From assembly GCA_036365145.1 (NCBI GenBank), contig JAEOAD010000031.1:5924001-5988000 (forward strand): DNA of 64,000 bases, in the 5' to 3' direction. Shown one piece after another: positions 33,113 to 42,564 of the stretch. The DNA comes from Orientallactaga sibirica. Its lineage: Eukaryota; Chordata; Mammalia; Rodentia; Dipodidae. The notes under the pieces were generated by a model. That model was not told the DNA's origin. It worked only from the letters and a program-made list of their open reading frames with translations, and ran no database searches. Numbering within the stretch: the stretch's first letter is position 1; every line of letters starts with the position of its first letter. The position numbers and the translations under genes are program-made.

Positions 33113-35250
33113 CTTTCTCTATCAAATAAAAAATAATAATTAAAAAGAAAAGAATAGGCGGCAGAGGAATGCAGTGGGTCACCAGCCATCTGCTTTGGTC
33201 ATCGCAGCACACAAGTGCTCTCCTACAGGAGGTGCACAGGGTGCTGCAAAGGCACGAACTTACATGTGCGTACGCCACACCAAACTTACACGACACACAC
33301 ATGAAAAGAAGACAGGGAGGCTGGCTGTATTTAGAATGATTCTCAAACTAGGTTCCTTGTATCCTACAGGGGTTCGGCAAACATCTCACTCAAAAAGATA
33401 AAGTGTTTTTTGTTTTTCTGAGGTAGGGTCTCGCTCTAGCCCCAGCTTACCTGGAACTAGTCTCAGGCTGGCCTCGAACTCACAGCGATCCTCCTACCTC
33501 AGCCTCCTGAGTGCTGGGATTAAAGGCGTGCGCCACTGTGCCCTGCAAAAAGATATACTCTTTGGGTGTGGTGGCGCACGCCTTTAATCCCAGCACTCAG
33601 GAGGCTGAGGTAGGAGGATCGCTGTGAGTTCGAGGCCAGCCTGAGACTAGTTCCAGGTAAGCCGGGGCTAGAGCGAGACCCTACCTCAGAAAAACAAAAA
33701 GATAAACTTTTAAGTATACAAATTAGGAATGTTTATCTGTGCACCACCTAAATAGTCTGATCTGGGACAGCTGCAGCTGGCAGCCTTACCTTGTGGGTGA
33801 GTGAGTGCTGCTTGAGGTGGTGGATCTGACTGAACTCCATGCCACATTCTGTGCACACAAAGGGCCTCACGTTCTGGTGTTTGAGCATGTGGTTCTGGAG
33901 CTGGCTACGGTAGTGGAAGGACTTGTCACACTCGAGGCACTGGTAGAGGGTAGGGCCCTGGTGGGAGGCCAGGTGGCGCTTGAGCTGGGTCAAGGTGGAG
34001 AAGTCCAAGCCACATTCGACACAGACGTGGCAGCGGCCACTCTCATGCTTCACCTCGTGGGCCTTGAGCTCGCTAGGGTAGGCAAAGCCACGGCCACAAA
34101 AGTGGCAACTATAGGGCTTTACCTCAGAGTGTAGCAGCATGTGGCGCTTGAGGTGGCTGGTCTGTGTGAAGGCCTTGTGGCACACCTGGCACTTGTGGGG
34201 CCGTGTGCCCTGGTGGGTCAGCAGGTGGGTCTGCAGGTGGCTGGGCTGCTTGAAGAGCTTGCTGCAGTGGGGACATGAGTGTGGCTTGATGCCATTGTGG
34301 CCCAGGATGTGCGTCACCAGGTTGTACTTGGATGTGTAGGACTTCTCACACATGCGGCACTGCCAGCGCTTCTGGCGGTCGCCAGCCTCGACCAGGTAGG
34401 AGTCATCGATCTGTACGTTGATGTCCAGCCGGTCCAGCTGGGCTTTCTTGTGGCGTTCCACTGTAGAGCCCACTCCATCGGTCTCAAACTCGCTGGACTC
34501 TTGCCACACGAAGCCCTGCTCTGGCTTGACGGGTTCTGGGGATGCCATCGTTGGGTGCTCAGGGTCGTTCAGTGGGGCCAGGTGGGGTGGCTCAAAACCA
34601 CACTCAGTAGGCAAGGTCTCTGACCCGGGCAGTGCCATGCTGGGCTCAGGAAAGCCGTCACTAGCTGGGTCGGGGAAGGGAGGGTCAAACGAGGTCACAT
34701 CCAGCTCTGGCCTTGGAGTTCGAGGCAGGTGCCGCAGCGTCCGGGGCTTCCGGCTGAAGGCGCTGAGGTCAATCATCTTGACAGCGCTGCTCTGCACCAG
34801 GGACTCACAGCCGCCACCAGCCACCTCAGCAGGGGCCTCTGCCGGGACGGGGTCTTTGTCATCACCAGGCACAGAGACCTCATAGACCTCCTGCTCCTCT
34901 TCCTCCTCCACCTTCTCAAACTTGACCTTGGGCACCAGCCGTACAGGAGGTCGTGTCTTTCTCCGGGTGTGCTTCTCAAAGGCCGCCTCTACTTCCAGCA
35001 CCTCCTCCTCTGGGGGCTCTTCCAGGGCTCGTCCGTTGCAAGACATCTGGTAGACATCCGGGCCTGGTGGCCCAGGCTCTCCCATGGACGCCCCAGACAG
35101 ATCTGGTCCTAGTTCTGGGTAGAAGGCCTCAGCACTTATGGTGGCTCCAAAAAGCTCATTTTCTGAGACCAGGCCCAGCACGGCAGCCTGAGCCAAGGAG
35201 AGCACCACTACAGCGTCTGTCTGTGTCCCTGAGTCCATGAAGCCCTCCAT
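23257..35250 (-). CDS. ZNF710: ZNF710, 11-finger C2H2 zinc-finger transcription factor
   Basis: Nuclear DNA-binding protein, paralogous to ZNF366/DC-SCRIPT. Four coding exons in transcription order: 35250-33790, 30221-30030, 29609-29435 and 23426-23257. They total 1998 nt, or 665 residues plus TAG; the human protein is 664. The start MEGFMDSGTQTD matches the human start. Residues 1-290 are acidic and disordered with a run of Glu near 114-121 and a MIDLS sequence at 159-163 that resembles a CtBP-binding PxDLS motif (inference). Eleven C2H2 fingers run from C298 to H599. First-cysteine positions are 298, 326, 354, 382, 410, 438, 466, 494, 522, 550 and 578, an exact 28-residue period. The last finger has a 4-residue His spacing. 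Linkers are not the usual TGEKP. The C-terminus is acidic and ends MKEMAYYNVL. The gene converges on IDH2, as in human. Confidence 0.97.
23427..24660. other. ZNF710 last intron, unique part
   Basis: 1.2 kb SINE-free next to the last exon. No coding signal recognised. Confidence 0.55.
24679..25053 (-). mobile_element. Two B1 copies and an ID element
   Basis: B1 24679-24845, degenerate B1 24846-24975 and ID core 24976-25053 (ctctaccactgaaccatatc). All are on the strand of ZNF710 transcription. Confidence 0.8.
25188..25520 (+). mobile_element. tSINE plus B1
   Basis: Sense tSINE 25188-25370 ending in a TCTC tract, directly followed by sense B1 25372-25520. Confidence 0.87.
25617..25897 (-). mobile_element. 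Two B1 copies
   Basis: 25617-25758 with the ggaattagtcttag internal deletion, and an older unit 25759-25897. Confidence 0.8.
25898..26785. other. ZNF710 last intron, unique block
   Basis: Nearly 900 bp with no repeat or gene that I recognise. Confidence 0.5.
26790..27691 (-). mobile_element. Antisense SINE cluster
   Basis: B1 26790-26940, old B1 26950-27085, ID/tSINE core 27086-27165, old B1 27197-27330, B1 27351-27502 and tSINE 27510-27691. All share one orientation and lead into the hybrid B1 array. Confidence 0.8.
27697..28570 (-). repeat. Tandem array of hybrid antisense B1 units
   Basis: Six units in one orientation. Unit 0 (27697-27820) is a divergent truncated B1. Units 1-4 (27821-27960, 27961-28113, 28114-28253, 28254-28392) are nearly identical apart from poly(T) length. 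Unit 5 (28393-28560) is a complete B1. Units 1-4 carry the body of unit 5 (gatccaggctaacctgg) but the end of unit 0 (ctctgcattttccagatctt), so they are recombinants. CAGATCTTAA precedes each new unit and recurs after unit 5, consistent with the target-site duplication of the complete B1. Confidence 0.93.
28600..28808 (-). mobile_element. B1 with long CT-rich tail
   Basis: Antisense B1 preceded by a T/C-rich stretch (28600-28665). Confidence 0.87.
29435..29609 (-). CDS. ZNF710: ZNF710 third coding exon, fingers 10b-11
   Basis: 175 nt between the acceptor gatgttccag and the donor gtgggt. It starts VCGKSFNRMYN, completing finger 10, then encodes finger 11 and the linker to GLDSQ. It ends one base into Asp610. 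Without splicing the frame would run into GGWAVRN. Confidence 0.97.
30030..30221 (-). CDS. ZNF710: ZNF710 second coding exon, fingers 8-10a
   Basis: 192 nt (64 codons), phase 0 at both ends, with acceptor ccccttcccag and donor gtactg. It encodes residues 488-551: fingers 8 and 9 and the first cysteine of finger 10. Finger 10 is split by the next intron between its two cysteines. Confidence 0.97.
30640..31110 (+). mobile_element. ID, old B1 and tSINE with (TAAA)n tail
   Basis: ID 30640-30728 (ggggacatagctcagtggta), degenerate B1 30740-30860, tSINE 30867-31050 and a (TAAA)n microsatellite 31048-31102. Confidence 0.83.
31136..31410. mobile_element. B4-like SINE (+) and ID element (-)
   Basis: Sense composite SINE 31136-31324, then antisense ID core 31325-31410. 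Confidence 0.7.
31411..32929. other. ZNF710 first coding-region intron, unique 1.5-kb block
   Basis: SINE-free intronic sequence between the first and second coding exons. No open frame looks like a gene; possible regulatory DNA. Confidence 0.45.
32930..33150 (+). mobile_element. Composite tSINE/B4-like element with (TC)n
   Basis: ttgagctagagagatggttc head, a central duplication, and a TC tract at 33083-33108. Confidence 0.7.
33407..33700. repeat. 130-bp near-perfect inverted repeat of B1 SINEs in the ZNF710 intron
   Basis: The left arm 33407-33536 is an antisense B1 and the right arm 33571-33700 a sense B1, with a 34-bp loop. I compared the arms base by base and found one difference (33444), which becomes a U-G wobble in the ZNF710 transcript. 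Both arms share the same unusual features: TTACC for TGACC, a deletion in the middle of the body, and CTCAGCCTCCTGAG. AAAAAGATA occurs near 33392, at 33547 and at 33696, as if marking insertion junctions. The repeat lies 90 bp from the donor of the main coding exon. Confidence 0.95.
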
Positions 35251-35278
35251 CCCGTGGCAGCTGGCTAGGAGGGCATCG
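33790..35278 (-). CDS. ZNF710: ZNF710 main coding exon (first coding exon)
   Basis: On the - strand the acceptor ttctcctcccacag ends at 35279, so the exon runs 35278-33790 and ends before gtaagg. Bases 35278-35251 are 5' UTR; ATG is at 35250-35248 with G at -3 and G at +4, a good initiation context. It encodes residues 1-487: the whole acidic N-terminal region and fingers 1-7 complete. The donor is in phase 0 after Lys487. Confidence 0.97.
35265..35276 (-). promoter_or_regulatory. ZNF710: Four-codon upstream ORF (Met-Pro-Ser-stop) in the ZNF710 leader
   Basis: The coding exon opens with CG then ATGCCCTCCTAG, out of frame with the main ORF. It ends 14 nt before the ZNF710 start codon. The upstream ATG is two nt from the splice junction, so its -3 base comes from the previous exon outside the window. 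It would matter only if scanning ribosomes use it. Confidence 0.6.
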
Positions 35279-35562
35279 CTGTGGGAGGAGAAAGGTGTGT
35301 TAGTACTGCCAGTTCCATGGTGAGTGGACAACAGATTCAATGCAGGCAAGGGCCCAGCTAATTTGAGGTGTGACTGGTCCTGATGTCTTTATTTCTGCCT
35401 TGAGAACAGTATACACATATAATTACAGGGAGCAATGATACCCTCTGTGTATCTAGCCATCTCCTTCATCTCTCTGATGGTCCCTGGGTGAGCCCTGCCC
35501 CACTGCTTGCCTTGGTCTTCCCATTTGCAAAAACAGGGAGGGTGGATTTCCTCAGTGATTCT

Positions 35563-36295
35563 TTGTTTTTGAGACATGGTTGCATTATGTAGCCCTGGCT
35601 GGGCTGGAATCCTTGAATTCACCATCGTCCTGCCTCAGCCTCCCAGGTGTTGGGATTATAGCTGTGTGCCACCTACCCAGCTGTTCAGTGATTCTTAATT
35701 GTGTCCTGCAGGTTCTTTAAGAAGTCCTTAGAAATCTGACTCAAAATGCACAAAAGTATTCAACATTTACTTATTTATTTTGAGGTAGGTCTCGCTCTAG
35801 CCTAGGCTGACCTGGAACTCATTCACTGTATTCTCAGGGTGGCCTCAAACTCACAGTGATCCGATCCTGCCTCTGCCTCCCAAGCGCTGCTGAGATTAAA
35901 GGCGTGTGCCAGCCACCATACCCAGCTAATTTTACTTTTTGAGACAGGGTCTCAATATGTAGCTGAGGCCAGCCTAGAACTTGCTATCCCACTACTTTAG
36001 CCTCCTGAGTGATTTCTGACTGAAGCAGAAAAACTGGTTTTTTTTTTTTTTTTGGTTTGGTTTTTTGAGGTAGGGTCTCACTCTAGCCCAGGCTGACCTG
36101 GAATTCACTCTGTAGTCTCAGGGTGACCTCGAACTCATGGCGATCCTCCTACCTCTGCCTCCCAAGTGCTGGCATCAAAGGTGTGTGACACCACACCCGG
36201 CTCTTTTTTCTCTTTTCTGCAGTGCTCTGGATTGGACCCAGCACCTTGCACATACTAGGCAAGCACTCTACCACTGAGCTTTATCCATAGCCCTT
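35563..36295 (-). mobile_element. B1 cluster and ID element
   Basis: Old B1 35563-35683, B1 35773-35932, B1 fragment 35933-36015, recent B1 36040-36205 and ID core 36210-36295. Confidence 0.8.
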
Positions 36296-36555
36296 TTGTT
36301 TTAAAAATAATGATTCTATTATTTTAATGACTGATTTTTTTAAACTACCTACTCAAATGTAATATATATGCCATATTCTCAAACATGCCAAGAGTTGCAC
36401 TGGCTGTGATGCCAGAGTAATTAATTTTGCTCAAGACCTTGAGACTGTATGTACTGTCTTAGACAATTGTCTTAGACAATTGTCACCATTAATGATGATT
36501 TGGCTGCATGAATGAGGATTTTTTAATATATAGACAGGGTAAAAACAAGACAATA

Positions 36556-36735
36556 GGGCTGGAAAGATGGCTTAGCAGTTAAAGCACTTGCCTGCAAAGC
36601 CAAAGGACCCTGGTTCAATCCCCCAGGACCCATATAAGCCAGATGCACAAAGTGGCACATGCATCTGGAGTGCATTTACAGAGGCTGGAGGCCCTGGAGC
36701 TCTCTCTTTCTCTGCCTCTCTCTCAAATTAAAAAA
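36556..36735 (+). mobile_element. tSINE
   Basis: Complete sense copy, ggctggaaagatggcttagc to ctctctcaaatt. Confidence 0.88.
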
Positions 36736-36849
36736 AAAAAATTTCTTTAAAGACAACATACAAAAATAAATTATGTGCTGAGACAAGTCCCAAACGGGCT
36801 ATCACCTGTCAGGCTACACTATCAGACAGGCCATTACTTTCCCTTCTTT

Positions 36850-37000
36850 TTGTTTGTTTATTTGGGTTTTTGGTTTTTGAGGCAGGGTCTCACTCTAGCC
36901 CAGGATGACCTGGTACTTTCTTTGTAATCCAGGCTGGCCTTGAATTCATGGCAATCTTCCTATCTCAGCTGGGATTAAAGGCACATTGCCATACTGGGCT
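36850..37000 (-). mobile_element. B1, internally deleted
   Basis: Antisense copy lacking part of the central region. Confidence 0.78.
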
Positions 37001-37925
37001 CCGTTTTTTTGTTAATTAACTGTTACATATATTTACATATCTAGATTAATGCCAATAAAAAGATAGCCCTTATCTGACATACATGTTGGAGTTGAATGTC
37101 AGATCTGATGGCTAACACGCTTGAAGACCACTGTGATTTAAATGTTAAAACTGGCTCCTAGGTTCATGGTTCTTGTAACCAATGCCTGTGCACCCCCTTT
37201 GTAGGTGCAAAGCACATCACAAAGGCTGCAACCTGCTCTGGGAGCATTGCATACTCGTGCCTTTGCATACAGTGATCCCATCTAGATGCCACTTCCCCAG
37301 CACCATGGATGGGTTTGCTCCTCCACCAGCCTCCCAGCCCTGTGCCCACTTTTGTGCCCACTTGGGCTTCCCCAGGACTAGGGCACACCTTCCAGGCTTC
37401 AGATATCATGTCCCCATGTCCTGCCTGACAAACTTCATAGGAAAAGGAGTGACATTAGGAGGGTGGTTCTGCCTGTCTCTCCTGCTCTCTTCATAGGGCG
37501 AGGGTTGGGCACAGGTCTGGCTGACAGCCCTTCCTCAGGAAATAGCCTAGGCCTGGTGCTGCCTTCCCCCTTAGCACCCAATGGAGCTTCCCCTTCCTGG
37601 GGTGGACAGCTAAAAATATCCCAGATGGGAATCCAGCCTTCTTGAAACAGACATTAAAGATTAAGCTAATAGGCTCAGAAGGGCTCAGATAGGATACCTG
37701 TCAAGGGAGGGATTCAGGGTCCACTGGGAACAGTTGAGGGGATCAAGCTCACTCTGGGCTACTCCCCTACCCCAGCCCAATGCCCTCTTACACTCAGCTA
37801 GGACTCCAGGGATCTGCAGGCAGCTTGGCCTTAAGTCCCAAATTGGTTAATTCAGATGACTATGCAAAGTCATGTCTGTGCATCAGTTTCCTAGTCTAAA
37901 AATTGGGAATAAAAACATCTATGCA
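37001..37925. other. ZNF710 intron 1, unique block
   Basis: 925 bp without SINEs; nothing coding recognised. Confidence 0.45.
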
Positions 37926-37927
37926 TG

Positions 37928-38410
37928 GGCTGGAGAGATGGCTTAGTGGTTAAGGCGCCGGCCTGCTAAGCCTAAGAACTGGGTTCCAATCTCCAGGTCC
38001 CACGTTTAGCCAGATGCAAAGTGACGCAAGGGTGCAATGCCGCACTTGCCCACAAGGGGGCGCACACATCTGGATTTCATTCGCAGCAGCTGAGACAAAG
38101 CTGGCGTGCCCATTCTCTGTCTCCTTCTCCCTCTGTCTGCCTGTCTCTGTATCTCTCTCCAAAAATAAATAAAATAATCAAGGGCCTGGAGAGATGGCTT
38201 AGCGGTTAAGCGCTTGCCTGTGAAGCCTAAAGACCCCGGTTCAAGGCTTGATACTCCAGGACCCACAAGTGTACAAGGTGGTGCATGCATCTGGAGTTCA
38301 TTTGCAGTGGCTGGAGGCCCTGGTGCACCCATTCTCTATCTGCCTCTTTCTCTGTCTCTCTGTCTGTTGCTCTCAAATAAATATAAACAACAAAAAATAA
38401 AATAATCAAA
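37928..38410 (+). mobile_element. Long- and short-subfamily tSINEs side by side
   Basis: Long form 37928-38178, containing gtgcaatgccgcacttgccc, then short form 38183-38410 without it. They give a direct comparison of the two subfamilies. Confidence 0.9.
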
Positions 38411-38523
38411 AAAATATTAAAAAAAAATCTATGCATGAAAGGTACGGAAGCCCAAGGATTATAACACAGGTCAAGGAATTTGGTTAATTATAAAGCCTAA
38501 CTAAGAGTAAAGAATCTATAGTA

Positions 38524-38655
38524 GCTGGGCGTGGTGACACACGCCTTTAATCCCAGGCCTTGGGAGGCAGAGGTAGGTGGATTGCTGTGAGTTTGAGGTC
38601 ACCCTGAGACTACAGAGTGAATTCCAGGTCAGCCTGGGCTAGAGTGAGACCCTAT
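38524..38655 (+). mobile_element. B1 lacking its A-tail
   Basis: Sense B1 that stops at gagtgagaccctata. Confidence 0.85.
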
Positions 38656-39129
38656 AGATTCCTAGAGGTTTGCTGAAGACATCCACAGGTCTAAGACTTT
38701 CCCATCCTTAGGCCCCAAATTAGTGAAGCTTTGATGATTCCAACAATAACTGCTAGAAGCCAAGAACTCATTTGCTCACCTGTGCAACAAATATTACCAA
38801 ATCTCTGCTGGAGGGTGGCTTCACGCTTACAGAGGAATGTGAATGAGACAAGGTCTCTGTCTCCATGGTGCCCACAGTGAAGACCCGCTGTGCCCATCAC
38901 AGCCACAACTGGTGCCCACCAGCCTATAAGCTTTCCTGAGCAAGCTGGGAAGTGTCACCAGCCAGTCTTTCACAGCACCAGGCAACAACCACCTGTCATT
39001 TGTGGCTCTGAGCAAACAATATATTCAGGAGGTTTGTTTTTTTTTTTTTTTAATTCCCTAAAGCGGACCAGTGGGGAGGAAGGAATGGTCGGCCATGGCG
39101 AGGCCTCTTACTTGGACATTGGCACTGGG

Positions 39130-39270
39130 ACCTGAGCATAGAGGCACATTCCTGTAATCCCAACACTTGGAAGGTAAAGGCAGGAGGACTAGGGCTTCAA
39201 AGGTCATTCTTAGTGACAAGTCAAATTCAAGGCCAACCTGGGTCACAAACAAAACATAGCGTAAGACCTT
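39130..39270 (+). mobile_element. Degenerate B1
   Basis: attcctgtaatcccaacact followed by a weak 7SL-like body. Confidence 0.6.
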
Positions 39271-39693
39271 GGGGCTGGGGCTAGGTTCGGAGATCAGTCC
39301 AGGTCTCCCAAGTCCTTCTGTCTCACAAGCCTGTCAGTTCTCTGCAGAGGGAAAGGATTCCTGAGTTGAGATGATGGCAAAATTCTCTTCTGAAACCAGA
39401 TACTACCCCGTCCTGGCAATCCCAAGGGAATGGCGCAAAGAAGCAGCAACACAGGTAGATGAAAGGGCAAATGCCAGGCAACACCTGCCTGAGGGAGGAG
39501 GGCACAGGTCTGCTTCCCTACTGTGAAAGTAATCATGTAACTGACCATCCAAACTGGGGTCCCCTCCAACAAGGGACCAGTCCTTACTGTCACACATCTA
39601 AGATGCAAACCAAGTTGGCCTCAGTCAACTGGACCTGCTCTTCCTATAGGTGACTTTGATTGCAGAAGATGAGTTAGTGTCAAGAATCTGGCC

Positions 39694-39885
39694 TGGGGCT
39701 GGAGAGATGCCTTAGTGGTTAAAGTATTTGCCTACGAAGCCAAAGGATCCAGGTTCGATTCCCCAGATCCCATGTAAGCCAGATGCATGAGGTGGTGCTT
39801 GCATCTGGAGTTTGTTTGCAGTGGCTGGAGGCCCTGGTGTGCCCATCCTCTCTCTCTCATAATAAATAAATTTTTTTAAAAATAA
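39694..39885 (+). mobile_element. tSINE
   Basis: Sense copy with an aataaataaa tail. Confidence 0.88.
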
Positions 39886-41984
39886 GATAAAAATGAATCT
39901 GGCCTGGCTTTAAAAATGGGACCAACCCAGAGTCCTTGCTCCTTGAAGCGCAAGGGTGGAGGCATAGAGGTGCCAACAACCAGCTACAGACTCGGCAGAA
40001 AAGCCCCCATTTGTCATTACTCAGGGATCTCCAGGCACCACATAACCTGACAACAATCCCACAGGAGTGAGGTGTGTGCCCCGCCCCACTCCACAGCCTG
40101 GCAACAGGACATAAACCGCGCTGACGACACAAGAGTTCCTTATGAACGGGGCAGAGCTGGGTCTCCCTCCCCGTTTCCACGTGGGCCTGTTCCCCGGGAC
40201 AGCAGGGCAGGATGTGTGTATATGAGTGCATATGTGTGCAATAATTGAGTGTGAGAGTGTGTTCATGTGTGTAGAAGGGGCTCTGCTGAGGCAGATGATA
40301 AGAGACAGAATCTAAGTGACTGGCCTTTCACATATGTACTCTATCCATCAGCCGCACAGGGATGAACAGAGAGAAAATGGCCTCCCACCTGGTATAGCTC
40401 CCCTCCTCCCAAGCCAGCCTTTTGGTTCACTTGCCCCCATGTTCCCTGGCTCCTACTCCCAGGCTACAGCTCTACTATTTGATGCCCTGGCTCATATTGC
40501 CAGGGCAGGAGAACCTGCACAGAGCTGTGCCTTCTGGAGGATTCCAGAGCCCCCTGTGGCATCTCCCTTTGCAGGGCAAGGCCTTTCCCCACTATTTGTG
40601 CTGAAGACTCAAGCAAAGCTTCTAACCATATGCAAGAGAAAACAACTGAAAGGGCCCTGGGCTCTCCCCCAGCACAAGTAGGGATGGAAGCATCCATTAG
40701 CCAGAGCATCCTGGCTCCCCAGGGTGCTCAGAAAGTCAATGTTTAAGGTACAGCCATAGAGAAGTAAGGGAGGTGCCTGAGTGCAGTAGTGTTGGGCAGT
40801 GGGGGAGGAGAGAGAGAGGGAGAATATGAGATGGGAAGGGGAGGAGAGGTGGGGAGAGAGGGAGGGAGGGAGAGAGAGAGAAGAAAAAGAAGCTGGGAGG
40901 CCAAGAAACAAAGGCAAGAGGGGGAGGGGACCTGTGATGACACAGAAGCCTAGGGCTGCCCTATTTCCCAGGGCTCAGCATCACCCCTGGGTCAGCAGTG
41001 GGGCAGCCCCAGGGAGGGAATGAAGTCTCCCTTCAGAGCCTGCAGGAGACCTCCCCCACCCCAACAGAGCTCCAGGCCCAGAGCTTCTGCCTCTTTCTCA
41101 CTGCGCTATGTTCCTATGAACATGGACATAAACTCTGGGACCCTGGGCAAGTTACATGAGCCCTCAGGGTCCCAGTGTCCTCCCACATCTGTAAAAACAG
41201 ACATAAAGTTGGAACCTCGGGGTGTATTAATCCTTGCCTACCTGTCTATCATGCAGAGTCCCCTTCCAGAGATGTGGAAGAAGCTTCCCTTATTACACAG
41301 GGCTCCAGTAGTTCCTACCCTCCACGGGGAGCCCTTCACACCCAGCCCAGTATATGCATGGGGGGCGGGGGAGGGCGAAATAAAACTCATGGGAACAGGA
41401 AGAGCACCAGATCTGTAGGGTGGGCATGAGCTGCAACCTGGGGTAGGTGGAGACAGTTCAGGGACCACCTGAGCACAAGGGTGGGGGTCTCGGTCAAGGT
41501 CTGGCACTCAAATCTCTGGGATGTGGCCCCAGCTTTCCTTTCTGGCCCTGTCACCAGCTAGCTACTGATGAGGTAGATCTGGGCCCTGAGGTTGGAGAGA
41601 TGGACACTGGGGTGGGGCAGTACAGGCAGTCCTATTAGAAAAAGGAAACAGGGAAACAGAAGTTCCCAGTGTGCACATGGCTGAAAACCTCTCATGGGAC
41701 TTCACCTGGTAGGGAAACCTCCCTTTTGGCTTTCCTGGTTGTCCTGACAGTAAGTAGACTCAAAAGGTAAATTGCTCACATCCCCAGAGAAAAAGAGGAA
41801 ACCAAAGCCAAAGGCTTGCAAACCTTGGGCTCCTCGCCAGTCTCACTTCTGAAAGCCTCAGCAGTTATGGGCCCAAGGAAGTGGGGCTCTCTTACTGGAG
41901 TCACTCTACTTCAGCTCTCCCCTTTGCTCCAAGGATCAACTCCAGTAGTCAGATCACACAGGAATCTGATACATGTCTGTCCTA
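39886..41984. other. ZNF710 intron 1, 2.1-kb SINE-free block
   Basis: The longest stretch of intron 1 without a young repeat. It contains the G-rich purine tract at 40796-40935. It is a candidate regulatory segment; no coding sequence recognised. Confidence 0.45.
40796..40935 (+). repeat. G-rich polypurine tract with a quadruplex motif
   Basis: Almost pure A/G for 140 bp. Positions 40851-40870 fit the G3+ loop pattern with four G-runs separated by loops of 5, 1 and 1 nt. Confidence 0.8.
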
Positions 41985-42520
41985 TCTTTTATAGACAGGT
42001 TCCCGCTCTGTTGCCCAGGCTGGTTTTGAATTCATGGGCTCACGTTATCTTCCTGCCTCAGCCTAACGCACCCCACACGTCTCAGACTTTTTTTCACTTT
42101 GTACCTTCTCTTTAAAACAAAATTATCTGGGCCGGAGAGATGGCTTAGGGGTTAAGGCGCTTGCTTGTAAAACCTAAGAACTCATGTTTGAATCTCCAGG
42201 TCCCATGTAGCCAGCTGCACAGTGACACAAGAGTACAACATCGCACATGCGCAGAAGGGGGTGCAAGTGTCTGGAGTTCATTTGCAGCAGGTAAAGGCCC
42301 TGGCATGCCCATTTCTCTCTCTCAAAATAAATAATAAAAAATTATTTATTTCAGAAAGAGTGTGAATATAGATGTACCAGGGCCTTCTGGTGCTGTAAAT
42401 GAAGTCCGGACAAATGTGTCACTTTGTGCATCTGGCTTTACAAGGATACTGGAGAATTGAACCTGGGTTGTTAGGCTTGGCAAGCAAGGGGTTTTAACCA
42501 CTGAGCCATCTCTCCAGTCC
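41985..42520. mobile_element. Old 7SL-type fragment and two tSINEs
   Basis: Degenerate antisense fragment 41985-42110 (gttgcccaggctggttttga), sense long-subfamily tSINE 42130-42345 and an antisense tSINE 42345-42520 sharing its tail. Confidence 0.78.
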
Positions 42521-42564
42521 CTTAGCACCATCTTTTTTTTTTTTTTTTTTTAAATAAGGAAACT

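Noticed and set aside
33748..33789. The ZNF710 open frame continues 13 codons past finger 7
   Set aside because: It reads through the consensus donor gtaagg into intron. The next exon joins in phase 0 and continues the finger period exactly.
35251..35349. Open frame extends 33 codons upstream of the ZNF710 ATG
   Set aside because: The extension crosses a strong acceptor (pyrimidine tract plus cacag at 35279), so most of it is intron. The known protein starts at MEGFMDSG, which also has a good initiation context.
36457..36482. Repeated gtcttagacaatt in ZNF710 intron 1
   Set aside because: Two 13-bp units in tandem; a small slippage duplication with no further structure.
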